A program made the translations under genes and the position numbers. Under the pieces are notes generated by a model that searched no databases, had not been told where the DNA came from, and saw only the letters and a list, made by a program, of their open reading frames with translations. A stretch of 6,941 bases of DNA from Patescibacteria group bacterium. GTDB lineage: Bacteria > Patescibacteriota > UBA1384 > CAILIB01. Below, one piece after another: positions 1-4,542 of the stretch. Position 1 is the first letter of the stretch. Each line of letters begins with the position of its first letter. Where the stretch lies: contig JAGWZN010000043.1 in assembly GCA_018968785.1 (NCBI GenBank), positions 1 to 6,941 on the forward strand. Direction: 5' to 3'.

Positions 1-30
1 CCGTTGAGTGCTCGGTTTCATGGTTGTGTA

Positions 31-60
31 TAGAATGGATGGTCGGTCTGCTGGGACTTG
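31..60 (-). repeat. copy of the tRNA-Ile 3' end and trailer
   Basis: Bases 32-60 are identical over 29 nt to 155-183, which is the 3' part of the intact tRNA-Ile: half of the T-arm, the 3' acceptor strand, the discriminator, the CCA and about 8 nt of trailer. The identity stops inside the T-loop, so this copy has no tRNA body and cannot be a working tRNA. It is in the same orientation as the tRNA. It also pairs with the inverted copy at 105-134 (10 bp plus 11 bp around a 9x9 mismatch), enclosing a small perfect hairpin at 67-82 (stem CTTCCC/GGGAAG, loop TCTC). It may be a duplication scar or an old attachment-site remnant; the sequence alone does not decide. Confidence 0.8.
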
Positions 61-104
61 GTTATACTTCCCTCTCGGGAAGCGGCCTCCGGCAGGGTGG
101 GACT

Positions 105-134
105 CAAGTCCCAGCTCTATTTTCATCCATTCTA
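105..134 (+). repeat. inverted, centre-altered copy of the tRNA-Ile 3' end
   Basis: Read on the plus strand, bases 105-115 and 125-134 are the reverse complement of 50-60 and 31-40. The middle 9 nt (116-124), which would be the 3' acceptor strand, have been replaced by unrelated sequence. The same element pairs with 155-183, so three copies lie in alternating orientation. Bases 98-113 also form a local perfect hairpin (TGGGAC/GTCCCA, loop TCAA). The segment can therefore fold in three mutually exclusive ways. Confidence 0.75.
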
Positions 135-163
135 CACGCAACACTGTTGCATGCAGAATGGAT
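125..163 (-). other. trailer hairpin directly after tRNA-Ile
   Basis: Immediately 3' of the tRNA on the minus strand lies a long quasi-palindrome centred at base 144. Bases 155-163 pair with 125-133 (9 bp), 152-153 with 135-136, and 146-150 with 138-142 (GTTGC/GCAAC) around a 3-nt loop, with single mismatches at 134/154 and 137/151. It overlaps the first bases of the encoded CCA. It could stop transcription or guide 3' processing, but the minus-strand sequence after it begins GAAAATAG and has no T-tract, so it is not a standard intrinsic terminator. Confidence 0.6.
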
Positions 164-239
164 GGTCGGTCTGCTGGGACTTGAACCCAGGACCCACGCC
201 TTATAAGAGCGTTGCTCTAACCAACTGAGCTACAGACCG
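163..239 (-). tRNA. tRNA-Ile, anticodon UAU
   Basis: This is an intact 77-nt cloverleaf on the minus strand. The acceptor stem CGGTCTG pairs with CAGACCG, the discriminator is A, and CCA is encoded. The D-stem is GCTC/GAGC, the anticodon stem ACGCT/GGCGT has one G-T pair, and the T-stem CTGGG/CCCAG encloses the loop TTCAAGT. The seven-base anticodon loop CTTATAA gives anticodon UAU, which reads the isoleucine codon AUA. Most bacteria read AUA with a CAU anticodon that TilS modifies to lysidine, so a UAU tRNA is the less common solution. AUA is used in this window, for example in the S1 gene. The gene is flanked on both sides by degenerate copies of its own halves. Confidence 0.93.
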
Positions 240-256
240 ATGTTTCTTGTGAACAC

Positions 257-262
257 ATCATA
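257..262 (-). promoter_or_regulatory. possible -10 box of tRNA-Ile
   Basis: The minus strand reads TATGAT here (5 of 6 to TATAAT), 17 bases before the tRNA 5' end. No good -35 box is visible at the right spacing. The duplicated leader at 433-453 has GGTGAT in the equivalent place, so the box appears lost there. This is weak evidence. Confidence 0.3.
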
Positions 263-273
263 TTTTCAAGTAT

Positions 274-334
274 CGCTCTTTTTACTCGCGTTGCTCGTAA
301 TAAGAGCTGGTCTGTACAACTGCGCTACAGACCG
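274..334 (-). pseudogene. hairpin-forming remnant of the tRNA-Ile 5' half (copy A)
   Basis: On the minus strand, bases 334-316 reproduce the tRNA-Ile 5' acceptor strand, bases 8-9 and the D-arm start, with one change (GCGC for GCTC). The true D-stem partner is gone. Instead, bases 309-316 are an inverted copy of the acceptor, giving a perfect 8-bp hairpin with 326-333. A 34-nt block (274-307) follows, made from the anticodon-arm sequence and forming its own 11-position hairpin with one mismatch (GCTCTTTTTAC against GTAATAAGAGC). No T-arm or 3' acceptor follows, so this is not a functional tRNA gene. Confidence 0.75.
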
Positions 335-370
335 TTCTACTCTACTCACCTATCTATATTTTTAAGGAAC

Positions 371-453
371 CGCTCTTTTTACTCGCGTTGCTCGTAATAA
401 GAGCATCACTTTAACAACTGCGCTACAGACCGAAGTTTCTTGTAAACACATCA
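371..453 (-). pseudogene. remnant of the tRNA-Ile 5' half with its leader (copy B)
   Basis: The 34-nt block at 371-404 is identical to 274-307, and the 19-nt block 414-432 is identical to 316-334. Between them copy B has a unique 9-nt stretch where copy A has the inverted acceptor. The duplication also includes the leader: 433-453 matches 240-260, just upstream of the intact tRNA, at 19 of 21 bases. As in copy A, the D-stem does not close and no T-arm or 3' acceptor follows. The 454-508 spacer up to the comM stop shows nothing I can name. Confidence 0.75.
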
Positions 454-508
454 CCTTACTTGGTTCATAGATTACCAGAAAAGCCACTTATCGGCCAGAA
501 GAAAGATT

Positions 509-1972
509 TTAACCGCCCAACAGTCGGTACCGGTACTGTAGCGCCTCTTGAATATACTGCTTCCCTATCTCATCGGTGCCTTCGAGCGCGGCGATCGTCC
601 GGGCAACCGATAGAATTTTCTCGATTCCCCGACCGGAAATGTAAAACTTCTCCACCGCCCGAATGAGGTAATCATACACATCCGACTTAACTTTTTTTTC
701 TTTCGCCTGAGCCAGAAGTAAACGGCCTTCATGAATCCGCGATATCAGATGAGTAGTCTGTTCTTTCTCACCAGCTGGCTGCGCGCTCCACTGGTCAAGA
801 TTAGTTTTAGGCAGATAGAAGAAAAGATCAAAGCGATCAAGAATAGGCTGGGAAAGCGCCCTCTGATACCGCTGCAGGTCTGCAATCGAGCAGCGGCATT
901 CTTCACCTTCCACTCCTGACATTCCACAAGGACAGTTATTTTGCGCGGCTATGACCAGACAGTCAGCCGGATAGGCGTACTGACCAAACTGACTAGTCAG
1001 CGTAACCACCCGATCTTGCATAGGCTGGCGCAGCAGATCACGCACCTCCCGCTTAAACTCCGGAAATTCATCCAAAAATAACACACCTCGATGGGCTAAC
1101 CCAATCTCACCCATTTTACCGGTCCGCGCGTTACCGTAAAAGTTACTCGGTGAAATACTGTGGTGGGGCGACCGATACGGCGGCTCCGCCCGGTGCATAT
1201 CATAGATCTGGCCACGAATATAGTGAACTTGCGCCACTTCCATGGCCTCCGCTGGGGTAAGCGGGGGAAGTAGTTGGCCGGCCGCGCGTGCCAACATCGT
1301 CTTTCCGGTTCCCGGCGGCCCGGATAAAAAGAGGTGATGATGCCCGGTAAGCGCGATCTCCAGAACACGCTTGGCTCCTTCCTGACCAATCACATGATCA
1401 AGCAAGTACTCTGTCCTTGGTTCCGCTTTCTTCTTCTCTTGTACGGGCACGGAAAAACGGAGCGGCCCGGTTTCGATTCGTGCCGCCGCTTCCCGAAGTG
1501 TGGCGACCGGCAAAAGCGGGCACGGAAGAGCTGTACCGGCCGAACTCGAAATAATACACCCGCCAATCTTCTGCTTCACCGCCTCAATCAGGATAGCCGG
1601 CAACAATGTTCCGGCTAAGGCATAACCGTCCAGGCTCAGCTCGCCGATAATCCAAATCCGCCTACTCAGGCTAGGCAGCTTACCCGCAGCCTGTAGTATC
1701 CCCAGCGCTATTCCCAGATCAAATCCTGTTCCCTGCTTAGGTAAATGAGAAGGCGCTAAGTTTACCGTTATCTTACCGAGCGGGAACTGAAAACCGCTGT
1801 TCTTAATCGCCATTCGCACCCGTTCGCGCGCCTCATCAATCTGCTTGTCCGGCAGACCGATAATCTGGAACATCGGCAAGCCGGGCTGGATATCAACCTC
1901 AATTCGAATCTCAGTGATCTGGGGGCCGCATAAGGCGGCTGTGTATAGTCGGGCGAATGACATGGGATACAT
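509..1972 (-). CDS. comM: ComM/YifB Mg-chelatase-like AAA+ ATPase
   Basis: The product is a 487-residue ComM homologue, close to the usual family length of about 500. ComM is a hexameric AAA+ helicase that drives branch migration when incoming single-stranded DNA recombines with the chromosome during natural transformation; it acts in the cytoplasm. Residues 1-175 form the N-terminal ChlI/Lon-protease-like domain, starting MSFARLYTAALCG. The AAA+ core follows, with Walker A GPPGTGKT at 218-225, the family motif YRSPHHSIS at 266-274, and Walker B GVLFLDE at 296-302. Cysteines 347, 349, 359 and 361 form the paired CPC...CRC zinc-like motif, and LDRFDL lies at 378-383. The C-terminal SGRGIEKILSVARTIA at 446-461 matches the family's sensor-2 region. 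ATG at 1963 (Met4) fits family alignments as well as 1972; neither has a clear Shine-Dalgarno. It is transcribed alone, divergently from the next gene. Confidence 0.95.
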   Translation of the reverse strand: MYPMSFARLYTAALCGPQITEIRIEVDIQPGLPMFQIIGLPDKQIDEARERVRMAIKNSGFQFPLGKITVNLAPSHLPKQGTGFDLGIALGILQAAGKLPSLSRRIWIIGELSLDGYALAGTLLPAILIEAVKQKIGGCIISSSAGTALPCPLLPVATLREAAARIETGPLRFSVPVQEKKKAEPRTEYLLDHVIGQEGAKRVLEIALTGHHHLFLSGPPGTGKTMLARAAGQLLPPLTPAEAMEVAQVHYIRGQIYDMHRAEPPYRSPHHSISPSNFYGNARTGKMGEIGLAHRGVLFLDEFPEFKREVRDLLRQPMQDRVVTLTSQFGQYAYPADCLVIAAQNNCPCGMSGVEGEECRCSIADLQRYQRALSQPILDRFDLFFYLPKTNLDQWSAQPAGEKEQTTHLISRIHEGRLLLAQAKEKKVKSDVYDYLIRAVEKFYISGRGIEKILSVARTIAALEGTDEIGKQYIQEALQYRYRLLGG

Positions 1973-1986
1973 TAGCTATTTTTTGT

Positions 1987-1995
1987 ACCGTATCA
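1987..1995 (-). promoter_or_regulatory. possible extended -10 of comM
   Basis: The minus strand reads TGATACGGT, a TGN extension plus a hexamer keeping the most conserved T, A and final T of a -10 box. Transcription would start about 8 nt before ATG 1972 or 17 nt before Met4, giving an almost leaderless mRNA. This agrees with the absence of a Shine-Dalgarno. TGATACGCT precedes tRNA-Leu(UAA) at a similar distance. Confidence 0.35.
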
Positions 1996-2091
1996 AAGTC
2001 GAGATAGTTTGTATTCCTATTTCGTTTTGGCGGTTTTAAGAATAAGCGGAACCGGTAAGTTTAACTCCCTCTGATACGCCTCTTTGGTTTG

Positions 2092-2105
2092 ATTTACGCG
2101 TAAAT
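2092..2105. promoter_or_regulatory. 14-bp perfect palindrome, possible operator
   Basis: ATTTACGCGTAAAT is its own reverse complement and lies in the 226-bp spacer between the divergent comM and the small membrane-protein gene. It ends 3 bases before a plus-strand CATAAT (2109-2114), with a weak TTGGTT at 2084-2089, so it would sit inside a promoter spacer. A dimeric repressor site is the natural guess; no regulator gene is visible in the window. Two small hairpins follow: CCGTT/AACGG (2133-2146) and AGAAGG/CCTTCT (2150-2166). Confidence 0.4.
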
Positions 2106-2183
2106 TAACATAATCTTCACAACTCTGGACAACCGTTTATCAACGGAACAGAAGGGCAAACCTTCTCAGTAAATACGGTTCAT

Positions 2184-2189
2184 GATAAT
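2184..2189 (+). promoter_or_regulatory. possible -10 for a leaderless mRNA
   Basis: GATAAT (5 of 6 to consensus), preceded by AT, ends 9 bases before the ATG at 2199. Transcription would start at or next to the start codon. No Shine-Dalgarno is present, which fits leaderless translation. The -35 region is poor. The alternative promoter at 2084-2114 would give a longer leader. Confidence 0.35.
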
Positions 2190-2198
2190 AATGCGGTT

Positions 2199-2453
2199 AT
2201 GAAAAGTGTTGAGGATCGATTAAACGCGCTAGAAGAACGCAATAGACGAGTTGAGGCCGATAAAAAGTGGGAAACCAGCACAGCCCGAAAAGTGGCGATA
2301 CTGCTGCTCACCTATCTTGTAATCGGAATTTTTCTCATACTGATTAATGTTTCGCGTCCTTGGATAAACGCCTGCGTTCCCAGTATCGGTTTTACGCTTT
2401 CAACGCTTACGCTTGGCTGGTTAAAACAGATCTGGCTTAACCGGCAGAAATAG
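2199..2453 (+). CDS. small coiled-coil/two-helix membrane protein
   Basis: This is an 84-residue protein without a standard name. Residues 1-28 are highly charged with a short heptad pattern (VEDRLNALEERNRRVEADKKW), suggesting a short coiled coil. Two hydrophobic helices follow at about 31-50 (ILLLTYLVIGIFLILINV) and 57-77, the second containing SIGFTLSTLTLGWLKQIWL, and the protein ends in basic residues. I recall similar short proteins from Patescibacteria genomes with the same order: charged LEERNRxVEADKxWE, one helix, a PW(I/L)NAxVP link, then STLTL in the second helix. I cannot search to confirm this. The first helix probably lies in the inner membrane with the coil in the cytoplasm. It appears monocistronic, and the function is unknown. 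Confidence 0.8.
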   Translation: MKSVEDRLNALEERNRRVEADKKWETSTARKVAILLLTYLVIGIFLILINVSRPWINACVPSIGFTLSTLTLGWLKQIWLNRQK

Positions 2454-2500
2454 AGCCGGCCGCGATTACTTCGGTGCCTCTCCATCTTCCCGTACACAAT

Positions 2501-2529
2501 TGGACAGAACCAGATAGATTTGCTATACT
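2501..2529 (+). promoter_or_regulatory. sigma-70-type promoter of tRNA-Leu(GAG)
   Basis: The -35 box TGGACA (2501-2506, 5 of 6) and -10 box TATACT (2524-2529, 5 of 6) are 17 bp apart, with a TGC extension before the -10. Transcription should start near 2536, about 24 nt before the tRNA. It probably also transcribes the membrane-protein gene that follows the tRNA. Confidence 0.75.
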
Positions 2530-2559
2530 CTTCCTGATGCCTATTGAACTCGCAGGTAG

Positions 2560-2645
2560 GCCGCGATGGCGGAATTGGCATACGCACTAGGTTGAGGGCC
2601 TAGCCCAGCAATGGGGTGAGGGTTCAAGTCCCTCTCGCGGCACCA
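2560..2645 (+). tRNA. tRNA-Leu, anticodon GAG
   Basis: This is an 86-nt class II tRNA. The acceptor stem is GCCGCGA/TCGCGGC, the discriminator is A and CCA is encoded. The D-stem is GCG/CGC and the anticodon stem CTAGG/CCTAG carries the loop TTGAGGG, giving anticodon GAG for CUC and CUU. A long variable arm (CCCA, loop GCAA, TGGG) marks it as leucine type. The T-stem GAGGG/CCCTC encloses TTCAAGT. The next coding region starts 18 nt after the CCA, so tRNA and mRNA probably share a primary transcript. Confidence 0.95.
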
Positions 2646-2650
2646 AAGCG

Positions 2651-2658
2651 AGAGAGGA
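2651..2658 (+). promoter_or_regulatory. Shine-Dalgarno that fixes the GTG start at 2664
   Basis: AGAGAGGA lies 5 bases before GTG 2664 and just 5 bases after the tRNA CCA. The reading frame stays open upstream to a GTG at 2616, but that codon lies inside the tRNA, so the ribosome site selects 2664. Confidence 0.65.
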
Positions 2659-2663
2659 ACCAA

Positions 2664-3101
2664 GTGAACCGTCTACACTCCATTTTCCACACTGCCGCGT
2701 CTTGGCTGACAGCCGTGTTCTCCACCTGGAGCCACCAGCTCATCGCTATGACACCTGCGCCTATCTGGAAGTACCAGTGGGAGTATGTCGGCGTCCTCGG
2801 TATCCTGTTGGTGCTTGGTATCACCCTCCTGTTCCTTAAAAAAATTCGCCCCGCCCTGCGGGAAAGTCTCAGCAACTTCGCTTGGACCAATCTCGTGCTC
2901 GGGGTCATTATCTTCTTTTTCCGCTATCAGCAGATTCCGCTTCTAGGCATGGATCTCTGGCGGTTTCTCCAGGAGGTCGAAATGGTGATCTGGTTGATTG
3001 TCATTCTGCGGTATCGGGTAGTTGTTTATCCGCAAGAGAAGTTAGAGGAAAAGGTGATATCGTATAAGTCCCGGTTCCTACCGAAACCAAAGCGTGAGTA
3101 G
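2664..3101 (+). CDS. three-helix membrane protein of unknown function
   Basis: The gene starts with GTG and encodes 145 residues. Hydrophobic segments lie at about 41-58 (YVGVLGILLVLGITLLFL), 73-92 (AWTNLVLGVIIFFFRYQQI) and 103-122 (QEVEMVIWLIVILRYRVVVY). A basic tail follows (KSRFLPKPKRE), which by the positive-inside rule suggests a cytoplasmic C-terminus. The N-terminal 40 residues are weakly amphipathic and I see no clear cleavable signal peptide. I recognise no catalytic motif and do not name a family. The gene follows tRNA-Leu by 18 nt with no promoter between, so it is probably read from the tRNA promoter. Its stop codon sits inside an 18-bp palindrome that begins the S1 leader. Confidence 0.8.
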   Translation: MNRLHSIFHTAASWLTAVFSTWSHQLIAMTPAPIWKYQWEYVGVLGILLVLGITLLFLKKIRPALRESLSNFAWTNLVLGVIIFFFRYQQIPLLGMDLWRFLQEVEMVIWLIVILRYRVVVYPQEKLEEKVISYKSRFLPKPKRE

Positions 3102-3170
3102 TCGACTACTCATCCGCATATGAAAGGTGAATACTCATTCGTCTCCGTATGCGGACGAGCATACTCGTCC
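3095..3170 (+). promoter_or_regulatory. inverted-repeat-rich leader upstream of S1
   Basis: Three structures are packed into 76 bases. TGAGTAGTCGACTACTCA (3095-3112) is a perfect 18-bp palindrome containing the previous gene's stop. TCCGCATA (3113-3120) pairs perfectly with TATGCGGA (3148-3155). GGACGAG (3153-3159) pairs perfectly with CTCGTCC (3164-3170) around the loop CATA. The last two share bases 3153-3155, so they exclude each other. No T-tract follows, so a standard terminator is unlikely. An RNA element controlling S1, or a processing site, is plausible because S1 leaders are known targets of autogenous control in other bacteria. The function here is inferred. Confidence 0.5.
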
Positions 3171-3195
3171 AACGCAGAAGAAAGTGTTTCGTATT

Positions 3196-4542
3196 ATGGC
3201 CAAGAAAGCCGATACTGCAGTTGCCGAACCGGCCGCTGCTCAAACTAGCGACGCGACTAGCGATACGACCAGTGATACGACCAGCGACGCGACCGAAGCG
3301 ACAACCGAGGTGAAAGAGGAAAAGCAAGGCGAGAAAAGTGGAGCGCAAAGCATGACCATGGAGTCCCTGCTGCAAGAGCTGGGAGGAAAAGTCGTGCCAT
3401 TTATACCGGGAGCCGTGGTGGAAGGAACTGTGATTTCTTCTTCGGCAACTCGTATTTGGGTCGATATTCAAGGAGTGGCGGTTGGAGTTATCCCGGAACG
3501 GGAACTTTCCGTACTCTCCGGTGAATTGAAGCCGGGCGATCCGGTGGTCGCTTCTGTTTTAGTACTTGAAGACGAGCGGGGCAATATCGTGCTCTCCTTA
3601 CGGCGGGCCGACCGCGAACGTATTTCGAATGAGCTCCAGCAGCGAGCTAAAGACGGCCAGCCAATGAGCGTTAAGATTAGCGACGCCAATAAGGGCGGTC
3701 TCCTGATCGAATTGGGCGATTTCACCGGTTTCTTACCGGTTTCACAGCTCGCCTCCGAACACTATCCACGGGTGGAAGGCGGCAATCCTGATGAAATTTA
3801 CGCCCGACTGAAGGATCTGGTCGGCCAGAGTTTACAGGTTAAGGTTATCAATTTTGATCCGTCGCAAGGAAAGCTGATCTTTTCTGAGAAGGCAGCCGGC
3901 GACGCTCTTCAGGAAGCTAAGCTGTTGCACATTAAGGAAGGAGATATTCTGGAAGGTACCGTGACCGGTATCGTCGACTTCGGACTGTTCGTCAAGTTGG
4001 GAACGGAGGAGGATGCCCTGGAAGGCTTGGTGCATATTTCCGAGATTGCCTGGGGTCGAGTTACCGATATCTCCGCCCACTATAAGGTTGGGGATAAGGT
4101 GAAAGTACTGGTCGTATCGACCGCCGACAACCGGGTTTCTCTTTCGATTAAGCGACTACTCGAAGATCCGTGGCAGGCAGCTGCCAGTAAGTACAAGATT
4201 GGTGATATCGTCAAAGGTCTGGTCACCCGGGTTACGCCATTTGGCGTCTTCGTCCGGCTTGACTCTGATATCGACGGCCTGGTGCATATTTCCGAGATAT
4301 CCAACGAGCGGATTAGCGATCCCGGCACTATTCTCCATATGGGTGAGCAGTTTGATTTCAAGATTATTTCCATCGATCCCGACCAGCACCGTTTAGGTCT
4401 TTCTTACAAACGGGCGCAGGAGCCGGCTAGCGAAGCTAAGGAAGAAAAGCCTGAAAAGGAGAAGAAAACGGTGCGCAAAAAAGCCACCCGCAAAAAGCTG
4501 TCCGAAGTAGCGGTGGAAGAAGAACCTGAGGAAGAAGTATGA
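3196..4542 (+). CDS. rpsA: 30S ribosomal protein S1, four S1 domains
   Basis: A 448-residue protein that binds mRNA on the 30S subunit and helps recruit and unfold messages at initiation. After a low-complexity N-terminus come four OB-fold S1 domains at about 69-140, 153-235, 246-325 and 333-412. Domains 3 and 4 carry the clearest motifs (GIVDFGLFVKL and TPFGVFVRL, each followed by GLVHISEI). Escherichia coli S1 has six domains; four is usual for shorter bacterial forms. The C-terminus is a charged tail, first Lys-rich and then ending EEEPEEEV. ATG 3196 (MAKKADTAVAEP) is chosen over an upstream GTG at 3127, because that extension is read from the leader's inverted repeats and is not S1-like. 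Only a weak purine run (3174-3184) serves as Shine-Dalgarno. The stop overlaps the next start by ATGA. Confidence 0.95.
   Translation: MAKKADTAVAEPAAAQTSDATSDTTSDTTSDATEATTEVKEEKQGEKSGAQSMTMESLLQELGGKVVPFIPGAVVEGTVISSSATRIWVDIQGVAVGVIPERELSVLSGELKPGDPVVASVLVLEDERGNIVLSLRRADRERISNELQQRAKDGQPMSVKISDANKGGLLIELGDFTGFLPVSQLASEHYPRVEGGNPDEIYARLKDLVGQSLQVKVINFDPSQGKLIFSEKAAGDALQEAKLLHIKEGDILEGTVTGIVDFGLFVKLGTEEDALEGLVHISEIAWGRVTDISAHYKVGDKVKVLVVSTADNRVSLSIKRLLEDPWQAAASKYKIGDIVKGLVTRVTPFGVFVRLDSDIDGLVHISEISNERISDPGTILHMGEQFDFKIISIDPDQHRLGLSYKRAQEPASEAKEEKPEKEKKTVRKKATRKKLSEVAVEEEPEEEV
3244..3291 (+). repeat. 12-bp tandem repeat in the S1 N-terminus
   Basis: Four 12-bp units (consensus ACYAGYGAYRCG) run in frame, with a decayed fifth unit at 3292-3302. 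They encode T-S-D-A/T four times at residues 17-32, between a Lys/Ala-rich start and a Glu/Lys-rich stretch. The tract is likely disordered and may vary in copy number between strains without breaking the frame. Confidence 0.85.

Noticed and set aside
24..206. Plus-strand reading frame of 60 codons
   Set aside because: It runs through the tRNA-Ile repeats and antisense into the tRNA. Its internal repeat EWMVGLLGL merely reflects the duplicated tRNA 3' end.
274..404. CRISPR-like array from the two 34-nt repeats
   Set aside because: There are only two copies, clearly derived from tRNA-Ile, with a spacer that itself contains tRNA sequence and no cas genes nearby.
274..453. Copies A and B as extra functional tRNA genes or split tRNAs
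   Set aside because: Neither has a closing D-stem, a T-arm or a 3' acceptor. Split or permuted tRNAs are not known in bacteria, and no matching joining stems were found.
460..508. Intrinsic terminator after comM
   Set aside because: Only a 3-bp stem (GCC/GGC) before TTTT can be drawn on the minus strand, which is too weak.
2616..2663. Earlier GTG start for the three-helix membrane protein
   Set aside because: It lies inside tRNA-Leu(GAG). The Shine-Dalgarno at 2651-2658 supports GTG 2664.
3127..3195. Earlier GTG start for S1
   Set aside because: The extra 23 residues are read from the leader's inverted repeats. MAKKADTAV at 3196 is a more natural S1 start.
4028..4298. A 19-nt exact repeat in S1 (4028-4046 and 4280-4298)
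   Set aside because: It encodes the conserved LVHISEI motif in domains 3 and 4. Shared motif and codon choice explain it.
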